Positions 46,435 to 55,455 of a stretch of 64,000 nt of DNA are shown here, piece after piece (positions within the stretch are counted from its first letter, which is position 1; every line of letters starts with the position of its first letter). The notes beneath the pieces are model-generated. The model was not told where the DNA came from. It saw only the letters and a program-made list of their open reading frames with translations, and made no database searches. This DNA comes from Dichotomocladium elegans (lineage: Eukaryota > Mucoromycota > Mucoromycetes > Mucorales > Lichtheimiaceae): positions 744,001-808,000 of the forward strand of contig JAIXMN010000012.1 in the NCBI GenBank assembly GCA_025716815.1. Reading direction: 5' to 3'. Both the position numbers and the translations under genes were made by a program.

Positions 46435-47454
46435 TCAATTCAGCTCATCACCAATTTTGCGAACTACTTCGACCCACCGCTCGTCATTCGCCCAGTCGAT
46501 GTTACTTTCCAGTATCAGACCCTTTTTCATAAATTACATCAGCGTGTGTTGTGTGGGTGTGTGACATTGGATATTTTTTTTTGCCTTACCAGTAGTACAT
46601 TTCTTACCACCTCGTATCGATTTGTGATGGCTTCCATCCTGCGTAATAATAAGTAAAAACAGAAAAGTGATCGATCATTGGTTTATACTTACGCGTCTTG
46701 TCTTTGAGACAGCTGCGTCCCAGTGATATCAGCATCGGATGTCTCCATCTCTTGGGCTTCTTTTTCCATCAGCGCGTGGATATTCTTCATGACTTGTCGA
46801 TTCTCGTTATGTGAAGCTGATTGATCAATTTTTCCCCGTGCTATGTGAGTATCGCACATCTGAGAAACTTCGAAAAAAAAAAGCTACCTAGGATTTCCTT
46901 TTGTGTCTGTGCTAACTCGCGCTTTATCTCACTCAACGTGTTCAATGTTTTCAAGATCTCGGCTGTCAGCATATCCCGCTCGTCGATCTTGTCTTTGACC
47001 TTTCGGCTGGATAGTCCGTTGTGTCACTTTTCAATAATATTATATTTCCCACTCCAGAAGCGGGTTCGGAGCCACACTCACGCGCGTGCACCATGTTTTT
47101 TCTGCATGCTTACCTGCGCTCCATGGTATCGTGATCGCTCGGTTTTGCATAAAGTGTTTGAAGGATATAATGTGATGCATCGAAATTGCGCGTCAAAAGA
47201 TCTTTGCTCAGATTCCACTGTGTGATGACTTCCAAATCTGTCCGTATCCGATCAATCTTCGACTGCTGTTGGATGAGTGGATCATTCGACTGATCGACAG
47301 ATGGCTCCTCGTTTGTTCGCTGTTCATCAGGCGAGGGCTCTGTCATTATCTGTTCATAGTTCTTGATCTGTCGCTTGAGCCATTCAATTTCGCGTTGTGA
47401 TTCGAGAATCTGGCGTTCTTTGTTGCTGACGATGGAATTATTTTCTGGCTCCAT
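46435..47454 (-). CDS. CENP-H-like inner kinetochore protein
   Basis: Coiled-coil protein of the constitutive centromere-associated network, partner of CENP-I/K. Exons read MEPENNSIVSNKERQILESQ, REIEWLKRQIKNYEQIMTEP, SKIDRIRTDLEVITQWNLSK, KVKDKIDERDMLTAEILKTL, NTLSEIKRELAQTQKEI, NRQVMKNIHALMEKEAQEME and RMEAITNRYEVVRNVL, then the conserved tail KGLILESNIDWANDERWVEV VRKIGDELN at 46435. The coiled-coil body plus the L-I-L/A-S-x-I/V-D/N-W-A tail is the CENP-H (Fta3) pattern. An in-frame ATG lies upstream at 47547 but adds a hydrophobic peptide unlike the family, so 47454 is preferred. About four introns. The tail match is the main support. Confidence 0.75.
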
Positions 47455-47554
47455 ATTAACGTGATCTTTCCCAAGAGTGAAGAGGGGAGAAAACGGCGGG
47501 GACAAAAATATTAAGGGGAGAAAGAAATGAAAGATGAAATCTTCCAATCTTCCG

Positions 47555-47720
47555 CTATGGTTATCGCCATGCGCAAGCCTAGGTACACCAGGTGTGAGCC
47601 GAGTCGCTAAGTCAAAGCGTACAAGGGGTGGGATGATGCTTTCTGTTGACTAACAAAATCTGGTTACCTGCTAATACGACAATATCGTATAATATTATGA
47701 GATATTTTGTTGTATTTTGA
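47555..47720. repeat. dispersed repeat, copy 2
   Basis: Matches copy 1 at 11849-11990 in the same orientation (blocks listed there). Here it contains ATACGACAATATCGTATAAT, an internally near-palindromic string, and TTCTGTTGACTAACAAA. It lies about 100 bases upstream of the CENP-H-like start codon and past the 3' end of the Zn2Cys6-PAS gene. Confidence 0.65.
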
Positions 47721-47772
47721 ACGGCATCATTTCATCTTGTGTACGATATTTATTTTGGAAAATAAAGTGCAT

Positions 47773-49124
47773 TTAAGAAAGTAAAGCATCAACACTCATG
47801 AAACTGGTGCTTGCATTAGGCATCTCGGATTGTCTGGTAGGCGAATAAAAGGACTGCTGCGCAATTGACGTCGGATGTGATAGGAGAACGGGTCCTGGAA
47901 GTCCCGACACAGATGCGGGAGGCAGCGACGGCGAGGAAGAGGATGTGGTGGTGGGTATAGTCTGAATCTAGATGGAGGGATGTCCCAATTAAAGATAAAT
48001 GAGGGCATTATCCAAAGAAAAAATCCCTCCCAGCTATTGTATGCTTTCATCTGCAGACCACAACGAGACAAAAGCAAAGTAAGTTCAAACTTCTATTACC
48101 GCAGAATTCGAGAGCGACTGCATTGGCTGCTGCTGATTATGATGCGATGGCTGAAATTGAGAGAGCAAGCAGACGATATAGAGATTCCCTAATGTATCAG
48201 GTACATATAGATTGGCACCAAGGCCGCCGCCGAGGTAGAATTGTGCCAGGACAGATTGAAGACTGCCATCGCTGTGCTTTACCCAGAGCATGTCGGCTAT
48301 GGTCTGGGAACCGTTAGCGATGGCCATGAGCGTATCAGGATGGTGATTAAAGAACTTCTCAGATGTCGTTCGTTCCGTAGGTGGCGCACGGTCGTAAGTC
48401 GAGTCAACGCGCTGTGCTATGTCGGTCACATTGTCCAAAAGGATCCGATGGAGTCGTGCCAGAGCCTCGCTGCTTTGTGGCGCAATGAACGAATAGAGGG
48501 AGCGATGGGCAAGTTCTTGCGGATAATAACCAAGGAGTGTCTGTACCTCATCCGATACACGTGCACAGCAGATCTCCATGGACAAAAAAGCCTGCAGAGA
48601 TCATATAATTAGAAAGTTAAATGTAAGAAAAGCAAGGAGAAGATCGAAACACACAGTGATGACGGGAGAGGTGTTAGTGGCTTCAGTGGTCGGTAGAGAA
48701 GTTGTCATGGTGAACGCAGACGGATGCATATACTGAACCGGATCATGCTCAGATCGTTTAGCCTGGTCGTTTGGCTTGGTTTTGGGCCGACCTCGCTTCT
48801 TATGATCAACGTCGAAACATCCATCCTCTTTGCCGAGAGAGGCGCATCTTCTACAGGGTCTTTCCGCTAATCCAAGTCGTCACGAACCTTGTATAGGTAT
48901 GTATTTGGTGCTGTCATCTATAGGACTTACTGTCGCAAGCCAAATGGGCTCTCCGACAATTCATCTGATAGAGCGTAAAAAACAAGGGAGGAGAACGGAT
49001 AAATGGGGGGGTGCAAAGCTTCTTAACATATCTATCGTCTTACGCAGGCTCGCTGTACATGAGATTTTGTCCGTGGTTGTTGCGGTTGCTGCTGTGAAGG
49101 AGGTGGTTGTTGTTGAGCTAACAT
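47773..49124 (-). CDS. Zn2Cys6 transcription factor with PAS domain (Ert1/Rds2-like architecture)
   Basis: Nuclear DNA-binding regulator. Exon 1 MLAQQQPPPSQQQPQQPRTK ends in HVQRAC and joins MNCRRAHLACD, then after a second intron ERPCRRCASLGKEDGCFDVD HKKRGRPK. Together these give six cysteines of the binuclear zinc cluster in the order CxxC...C...CxxC...C and a basic GRPK tail. A linker with EHDPVQYMHPSAFTM follows, then a PAS domain (ICCARVSDEVQTLLGYYPQE, LAHRSLYSFIAPQSSEALAR, and later DMLWVKHSDGSLQSVLAQFY). The last exon is Ser/Pro/Thr-rich and ends FMSVDALLS at 47773. Zn2Cys6 plus PAS is the layout of the Ert1/Rds2 family of carbon-source regulators; targets here are unknown. The zinc cluster is split across three exons. 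Confidence 0.85.
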
Positions 49125-52100
49125 ACAAGATAGGGTATAGGAAACGGGAAAGGAGAAAAGAGAAAGGAAAAGGAACCAGGATCCTTGAATTGTTCGGAGA
49201 ATGGGGTTTGACGTGCACATCGTGCGCGCCTCAACGACGAAAGGGAAGGGAGGCTTTAGACCGCGGATGGTAGAGATCTTATGCCGGGCATTTTCCAAAA
49301 GCTAAACTTCCGTATTTTCTTTCTTCTCCTTGTCGGAGGAAACTGGAAAAATAAAAGTAACATGTGCCACCACAGCCAACGATATCGGATGTGTATCCAT
49401 GTCAAGAGCTAAGATCTTTGTATATAAGAAGAGGAAGATGAAGGGAAGGAGTATATGATAGAATCTTGGCTTTCTTTTTCTTTCATTATTTCCTCCTTAG
49501 GTCTTGACGAACAATCTTTCGTTTCGGTAAACCATGGGAAAAGACCATGTGAATACCATGAGAAGATGTCTGTGTACCAGCATACTTCATGCACATTCTC
49601 TTCACCCCTATTTACCTTATCCTCCCTTTAGGTAAGTACATTTCCAAGTTAACGTACTACCAAACATCAACGAAGAAAGTATTATGCTCAATGATATGGA
49701 AGGCGGTGTGCACTGTTGAATTTCGAAAGGACCTATGTGTTTCAATACTCGTGTTACACAGCTTACAACCACTAGAAACTATTATACCGTTAGTCCGGAA
49801 CGGATGATCTTGCGGTCGGCTTATCGAGAAAGAGTAGGTCCTTCGCCAAGGAGATGGTTAAATGATCGATAACATAAAGTAGGAGGATGAGGTTGAGGTA
49901 TGGTCAGGTAACGCAATTGTAGTGGCCAGAACGGAGTGAGAGCTACAAACTTTTATGGTCTTTTCGGGAAACATGACAAGATAGGGAAGCCAGGGAAAAC
50001 AATATACAAGTATTCTGTCACTATTAGCCCAATGTTTATGAGTGTCTTCGTAGCACAACGCCAAAGCAGATAGAGATACATGAACGAACTCAGAGAATTT
50101 ACTTATTGGCGAAAACCTATCAAAGATATAACAGGTACTTATTTATCTTCGATATGCCTTAAAAATTGGCGAAAAAAACACAACTGCAAAATACTTTTGA
50201 TAATTCCAGCTTTTTCGGAGACTGGATCCAAACTACATAGGCGTTTGCCTCACCAAGAACAAAATTAAGAATCTCCTTCACAGTGCAATAAATGTTGGCG
50301 GGTAAGTGCTGTTAATGTCAAGAAACAATATTGAATGCATGATAACAATGGTCAGCATCAAGCGATGGTGCTACTGTTATTAGTCTCTAGTGTTGTCGTC
50401 TCTAAATAATATACTCTGCCTTCAAAAGGTCGGATAAGTAAAAAAAAGCATTGACAACCATCTATGTGGCTCAAAGGGTTTCCAGTACAACTGATCCTAA
50501 GGTTAATTTGCCTGGTCTTTTTGGCGGTACAAGCTATAGTGTGCGGGGCGAAGGAGAACTTTTTTGTAGAATCCAAATCAACGTCCCATATTGTCGAGGA
50601 GACAGATATTCGTCTGACACTGCTTACGTGAGTAGGAGTGTCTGTTTTAGTGCTGCCGCACTGAAGGGGGTCATCAGGACTGTCCTTGCGCTTGAACATA
50701 TTGATATGTCCATGCTTTGTAAAAGGGATTATACGAGAGGAGAAGAACTCAATGCGCTGATTTTCTCGTGTTGGTTTATAACAAGTAAAAGAATTAATCA
50801 ACTATAGAAGGACTGATGATCAATCAGCACTTGGACGTCTTCCGATGTCCCCCAGAAGTGTCCATTGCTGGTCTGTAGTTATTCCACCTGTGAAAATTTT
50901 GGGAGCGAGAAATGAATTCATTATGCAGCAGGTATCTATTGGATATACACGACTTTTTCACACCCATCAAAGCATTCTGAAGTGTCCAATCCTGTACCCT
51001 TTTCTTCGCTACAACGCTTTTCTACAGGATCAAAACAAAATACTTTTGGATACTTTTAATTCTGTGAAGAGTAATCTTACATGCTTCATCTTGTGACCCA
51101 GGACGTCTGCGAGTTTTCGAATCAAGACACTCAATAAAAACTTTTCATAATTCTCATCGAGGAAGATTGTATGACCAGTTTTCCTTTGGTTCTCAGAAAT
51201 AGTATTATGAACCTTTTTGTGTTTTTGTATCTAGTATTTGTGGTTCAATAGAGGCAACTTATGCGTGTAATAAGCCGACTTATTTACGTGTGGATTTGCA
51301 CGTGCGCCGATGAACATACAACGAAATGGTGATATTAGCATATCAAGCCTATTTGTTGAACACAGCAGGCTGTACTCCTTAAACCATGCTCTCTTCTCGC
51401 CCGGCTCACTTATAAGGTGCTTCCCGTCCATTCATCGAATGGCGAGTGGCCCAAGTATCTTGCTTATCGCATCTTAACCTTGCGACAACAGGGCTGGGAT
51501 GTTCTTTAGGGGGGTTGCGGGAGTCAGCCTTTGCTTGCAATTGACTCGTGACTTCCTGTGCATTCTGCTAAGTATTCCTATGGGTTTATTAACAAAGAAA
51601 TCATGAGCTCACATACTGTGATTGTCTTGGAATATAACAAAGCGCACATAGTGCTCCCCTGCCAACAGGTTGCCAGTGAAAAAAATTCTACCAGCAGCGT
51701 CTGCCTTCATCAAGCAACAAGTTGAGCAGCGTATGATCTGGATCAAATATCAAGCATATGCCACTGATGATTGAAGACCTGTACCATCTCAAGCGCAGTA
51801 CAGTATAGTATTACACAATGAAAACCTTCCTGCGTTGGAACCCCCGCCTATCGTCTTCAATGGAGGAAAGCCTTTGTATGTGGGACGTGAACTTAGTGGC
51901 TAGCATTGTTTCTCTTAACAGAGCACGTAATGAGAGTTCATTGAAGCACAAAGAAACACTGCCCATCACTGCGACAATGATGGAAATGAGAGAAATAAAT
52001 CGGAATTTCCATTTAACTTGGAAGGAAAAAGAGAGAAAGAGTCCTGGAATGGAAGCGTTCTGAGGTATGCAGTGATTTCAATGCCTCTCTTGGTGTCAGG

Positions 52101-52223
52101 ATAACGACGACGTAGCAAATAAACATGGTGGCAAAGCACAATGCAAAATTATAAGCTACTCCACTGCTAAGCTACATTCATATTCCGCGAAAAATAAGTT
52201 CCACTGACTGAAAATCCAATAGA
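49125..52223. other. 3.1 kb gene-poor region
   Basis: Frames such as plus 50451-50807 (118 codons, FGGTSYSVRGEGELFCRIQI) and minus 50358-50801 (147 codons) overlap each other and have no recognised family or context. Others (49858-50064, 51231-51431, 51818-52063) are short. I see no tRNA and no clear transposase. Probably decayed accessory DNA leading into the inverted repeat. Confidence 0.4.
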
Positions 52224-52339
52224 CAAGACGCGCGCACGGTCGATGACATTGTCAAAAGCGCACCTTCATTCTACTGCAGCAGCGAGATCTGAAAACTAGA
52301 AGAGCTTTAAAGAGACAAGAGCTTTATTTTTTATTAACA

Positions 52340-52480
52340 ATGGATAGTATCACTATACTAATTGGCAGTCCAGTTGGCCAGAACCATGAAGGATCTGTTT
52401 CCAGAGGCAACCACGAGGAGGTCGACCGCCATGCGCCTCCGCTCTGGGGGCCAAGATACCCACATTCATCTTGGCCCCTT
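52340..52480 (+). pseudogene. left-arm counterpart of the 145-aa arm ORF, frameshifted
   Basis: Begins MDSITILIGSPVGQNHEGSV like the right-arm ORF (54902-55339, minus) but the extra C at 52429-52430 shifts the frame and it stops near 52480. Beyond the shift, the right-arm frame continues open here only from a different ATG (52362-52778). Whether either is a real gene is unknown. Confidence 0.3.
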
Positions 52481-52655
52481 TAGCGAGCCCCCAATGCCTG
52501 GTCATCGGGGTGTACCATTGCTCCTCATAGAGGATTCCTACCAAGATGCACTATCAACTTGCGGGATGCGGCGCCTCGCAGAATATCATGCACATCTGAT
52601 CATTGGACAGGTACCTCTTGGTCTTGTCTCAGGCTGTAAGTTAGTATCCTCGTTT

Positions 52656-52729
52656 GGGCCGTCCAGTCGATCCTCGCCGTGTGGGCCGTCCAGTCGATCC
52701 TTTGGCCGTTTAGCCCGTCCGATCGATCC
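52656..52729 (+). repeat. iteron-like short tandem repeat in the arm
   Basis: GGGCCGTCCAGTCGATCC occurs at 52656-52673 and again exactly at 52683-52700, with a 27-base period, and a degenerate third unit AGCCCGTCCGATCGATCC follows near 52711-52729. The mirror copies lie at about 54950-55024 in the right arm. Confidence 0.8.
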
Positions 52730-52774
52730 TTCTTGTTTTCCGGCAGGTAGGTCTGCCCCTCAACTAAGCATCAG

Positions 52775-53206
52775 TTAGCCATGACCTACCTTGGGGCGAC
52801 CTGACCAACCGGCCCGGGGGAGGGAGTGATGAAGAGAGAAAAAAGTACACAGAGGGAGGACATTCATTTTCCATAGTTTTTTAATAGCCGTCCCCCCACT
52901 TCGGTCGCGTGAATCGCGGAGCAGAAAAAGCGTAGGTTGGTTTATGGCAGCACTGCAAACCGGGCCGTAGCCCCGAAATCCACGCAGAGGACGGGAAAAC
53001 GTGTCTAACACACACACACACACACACACACAAGCACGCACGCACATCTTCCACGCAGATTGCCTGTCCGGTTGAGATGACTCGATAGAGCCCTTGCTGC
53101 TACTGCTGCTGATGTTGCTTGAAAGAAGAACAGGATGGATGAGAAGAGGAAAATCTTCATCGATCGTTTTCGATAAGGTTAGCGCGCTTTCATTTGAAAT
53201 CAACAA
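52775..53206 (-). CDS. left-arm ORF spanning the CA repeat (143 codons)
   Basis: Starts MLISNESALTLSKTIDEDFP, runs through a Cys/Val stretch encoded by the (CA)12 tract and continues as LDTFSRPLRGFRGYGPVCSA to the end. In the right arm, with (CA)11, the same start is joined to a different downstream frame. No family is recognised. An alternative ATG at 53160 in another frame encodes a signal-peptide-like start (MKIFLFSSILFFFQATSAAV), which here is not joined to LDTFSRP. Reality as a gene is uncertain. Confidence 0.3.
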   Translation of the reverse strand: MLISNESALTLSKTIDEDFPLLIHPVLLSSNISSSSSKGSIESSQPDRQSAWKMCVRACVCVCVCVLDTFSRPLRGFRGYGPVCSAAINQPTLFLLRDSRDRSGGTAIKKLWKMNVLPLCTFFSLHHSLPRAGWSGRPKVGHG

Positions 53207-53248
53207 TAAACATCTTCCTGTGACAAAACATGCACATCAAGAATGATA

Positions 53249-53569
53249 TCATGCTAACACGGTCTTCAAGAAAGAGAGGCATCGGGAGTCTAGCTCAAAT
53301 GCAAATATATTGTTGACATGGTTGCATGAATGTGTGAGTTCGCTCCCAAGGAGCCCTCCCCATGGACTACGGTATGCTATTACCGCATTCACTCTCTGAT
53401 TATCTCGGTCCCAGCAGCGCGTGATTTTTGGAGTCCGGGATTGACGCTTCCTGCCTACTTCCTCCAGGTTCTCGTACGCAACCACGGGAAGACCGCTGAC
53501 GGAGACAATAGATACGTGCGCGTTTCTGAAATAGGGAGGGTGTGAAAAACTAGGATCTCGAATCAGCAA
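53249..53569 (-). CDS. arm ORF, 106 aa (left copy)
   Basis: MLIRDPSFSHPPYFRNAHVS ... FELDSRCLSFLKTVLA, identical to the right-arm copy at 54112-54432. No family is recognised, and a 71-codon frame overlaps it on the other strand. It is conserved between arms only because the arms are nearly identical, so that is no evidence of function. Confidence 0.25.
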   Translation of the reverse strand: MLIRDPSFSHPPYFRNAHVSIVSVSGLPVVAYENLEEVGRKRQSRTPKITRCWDRDNQRVNAVIAYRSPWGGLLGSELTHSCNHVNNIFAFELDSRCLSFLKTVLA

Positions 53570-53685
53570 ACATCATTCGCACGCCCGCCAGCGCCGACAT
53601 GGTAGGCTGCATCATCAAGAACACGGCATGTGAAGTTTACGACAATGCTCTTTGGATGGCATTCGTCTCATTTTGCGTTCTGGGC

Positions 53686-53995
53686 TGCCCTGGCGCGGAA
53701 TGAGTTGCTGCGAATGGAATGGCTGCTCTGTTTCCAATTTATCAGATCACTGAGGGTGTTTTGACATTAATCTTGGAGGATGTAACTCCACCGTTGTCGG
53801 TCGCCTGGGACGTAGTTTTTTTTTAAAAAAAATTCGTGGGCTTGCATTCAATGTTAATACGAGCAGTGTAGAAGTCCAATCAATCTTTGCACTCTCTCTG
53901 ATTTGACAAGTTAGGAAATATAAACAACCACTCGGTCCGCAGCCCAGATCAAATCGCTTGTTTAAACCCGAGACCAAATACATATACGTGTCGCG
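53686..53995. other. unique 310-base spacer of the inverted repeat
   Basis: Not shared by the arms. Contains AGTTTTTTTTTAAAAAAAATTC, a small palindromic A/T run, near 53813-53833. A minus frame (53747-54082) crosses from the right arm into the spacer. No gene is recognised. Confidence 0.8.
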
Positions 53996-54111
53996 GCCCA
54001 GAACGCAAAATGAGACGAATGCCATCCAAAGAGCATTGTCGTAAACTTCACATGCCGTGTTCTTGATGATGCAGCCTACCATGTCGGCGCTGGCGGGCGT
54101 GCGAATGATGT

Positions 54112-54432
54112 TTGCTGATTCGAGATCCTAGTTTTTCACACCCTCCCTATTTCAGAAACGCGCACGTATCTATTGTCTCCGTCAGCGGTCTTCCCGTGGT
54201 TGCGTACGAGAACCTGGAGGAAGTAGGCAGGAAGCGTCAATCCCGGACTCCAAAAATCACGCGCTGCTGGGACCGAGATAATCAGAGAGTGAATGCGGTA
54301 ATAGCATACCGTAGTCCATGGGGAGGGCTCCTTGGGAGCGAACTCACACATTCATGCAACCATGTCAACAATATATTTGCATTTGAGCTAGACTCCCGAT
54401 GCCTCTCTTTCTTGAAGACCGTGTTAGCATGA
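54112..54432 (+). CDS. arm ORF, 106 aa (right copy)
   Basis: Same product as 53249-53569. Frame runs towards the outer end of the arm, followed 43 bases later by the next outward frame at 54475. Unknown family. Confidence 0.25.
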   Translation: MLIRDPSFSHPPYFRNAHVSIVSVSGLPVVAYENLEEVGRKRQSRTPKITRCWDRDNQRVNAVIAYRSPWGGLLGSELTHSCNHVNNIFAFELDSRCLSFLKTVLA

Positions 54433-54520
54433 TATCATTCTTGATGTGCATGTTTTGTCACAGGAAGATGTTTATTGTTGATTTCAAATGAAAGCGCGCT
54501 AACCTTATCGAAAACGATCG

Positions 54521-54799
54521 ATGAAGATTTTCCTCTTCTCATCCATCCTGTTCTTCTTTCAAGCAACATCAGCAGCAGTAGCAGCAAGGGCTCTATCGAG
54601 TCATCTCAACCGGACAGGCAATCTGCGTGGAAGATGTGCGTGCGTGCTTGTGTGTGTGTGTGTGTGTGTGTTAGACACGTTTTCCCGTCCTCTGCGTGGA
54701 TTTCGGGGCTACGGCCCGGTTTGCAGTGCTGCCATAAACCAACCTACGCTTTTTCTGCTCCGCGATTCACGCGACCGAAGTGGGGGGGACGGCTATTAA
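54521..54799 (+). CDS. arm ORF with signal-peptide-like N-terminus, fused across the GT repeat
   Basis: Starts MKIFLFSSILFFFQATSAAV AARA, a convincing secretion signal (hydrophobic core then small residues), followed by LSSHLNRTGNLRG, a Cys/Val run from (GT)11 and then LDTFSRPLRGFRGYGPVCSA. In the left arm the one-unit longer repeat breaks this fusion. The GT tract could instead be a tiny GT...AG intron (GTGCGTGC...TTAG, about 40 bases). Unknown family, reality uncertain. Confidence 0.3.
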   Translation: MKIFLFSSILFFFQATSAAVAARALSSHLNRTGNLRGRCACVLVCVCVCVLDTFSRPLRGFRGYGPVCSAAINQPTLFLLRDSRDRSGGDGY

Positions 54800-54901
54800 A
54801 AAACTATGGAAAATGAATGTCCTCCCTCTGTGTACTTTTTTCTCTCTTCATCACTCCCTCCCCCGGGCCGGTTGGTCAGGTCGCCCCAAGGTAGGTCATG
54901 G

Positions 54902-55339
54902 CTAACTGATGCTTAGTTGAGGGGCAGACCTACCTGCCGGAAAACAAGAAGGATCGATCGGACGGGCTAAACGGCCAAAGGATCGACTGGACGGCCCACA
55001 CGGCGAGGATCGACTGGACGGCCCAAACGAGGATACTAACTTACAGCCTGAGACAAGACCAAGAGGTACCTGTCCAATGATCAGATGTGCATGATATTCT
55101 GCGAGGCGCCGCATCCCGCAAGTTGATAGTGCATCTTGGTAGGAATCCTCTATGAGGAGCAATGGTACACCCCGATGACCAGGCATTGGGGGCTCGCTAA
55201 AGGGGCCAAGATGAATGTGGGTATCTTGGCCCCCAGAGCGGAGGCGCATGCGGTCGACCTCCTCGTGGTTGCCTCTGGAAACAGATCCTTCATGGTTCTG
55301 GCCAACTGGACTGCCAATTAGTATAGTGATACTATCCAT
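54902..55339 (-). CDS. right-arm ORF, 145 aa
   Basis: MDSITILIGSPVGQNHEGSV, then MRLRSGGQDTHIHLGPFSEP and PLLLIEDSYQDALSTCGMRR, ending QLSIS. The iteron-like repeats are inside its C-terminal part (SSFGPSSRSSPCGPSSRSFG). On the opposite strand 55136-55321 is also open (KGAKMNVGILAPRAEAHAVD). No family is recognised on either strand. It is open here and frameshifted in the left arm. Confidence 0.3.
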   Translation of the reverse strand: MDSITILIGSPVGQNHEGSVSRGNHEEVDRMRLRSGGQDTHIHLGPFSEPPMPGHRGVPLLLIEDSYQDALSTCGMRRLAEYHAHLIIGQVPLGLVSGCKLVSSFGPSSRSSPCGPSSRSFGRLARPIDPSCFPAGRSAPQLSIS

Positions 55340-55455
55340 TGTTAATAAAAAATAAAGCTCTTGTCTCTTTAAAGCTCTTCTAGTTTTCAGATCTCGCTGC
55401 TGCAGTAGAATGAAGGTGCGCTTTTGACAATGTCATCGACCGTGCGCGCGTCTTG

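Larger units (their letters stand above)
52224..53685 (+). repeat. left arm of a 3.2 kb near-perfect inverted repeat
   Basis: 1462 bases whose reverse complement is the right arm 53996-55455 (1460 bases). Reading both arms in full I find only three differences: CC against C at 52429-52430, one base in a C-run (six here, seven in the right arm) and one CA unit in the repeat near 53009-53032. The outer edge is CAAGACGCGCGCACGGTCG; the inner edge ends ...TTTTGCGTTCTGGGC. Base composition is mixed, with a GC-rich segment at about 52650-52830. No flanking target-site duplication is evident. Confidence 0.95.
53996..55455 (-). repeat. right arm of the 3.2 kb inverted repeat
   Basis: Reverse complement of 52224-53685 with the three indels noted there. 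The outer edge is ...CGACCGTGCGCGCGTCTTG at 55455. Beyond it the sequence CTGTCATACAATGC has no counterpart left of 52224. Confidence 0.95.

Noticed and set aside
48830..49273. 147-codon plus-strand ORF opposite the Zn2Cys6 gene
   Set aside because: The minus strand gives six ordered zinc-cluster cysteines across three exons; the plus frame has no recognisable features.
53690..54080. Palindrome spacer as a transposase gene
   Set aside because: The only long frame runs from the right arm through the spacer and shows no DDE, HUH or tyrosine-recombinase motif.
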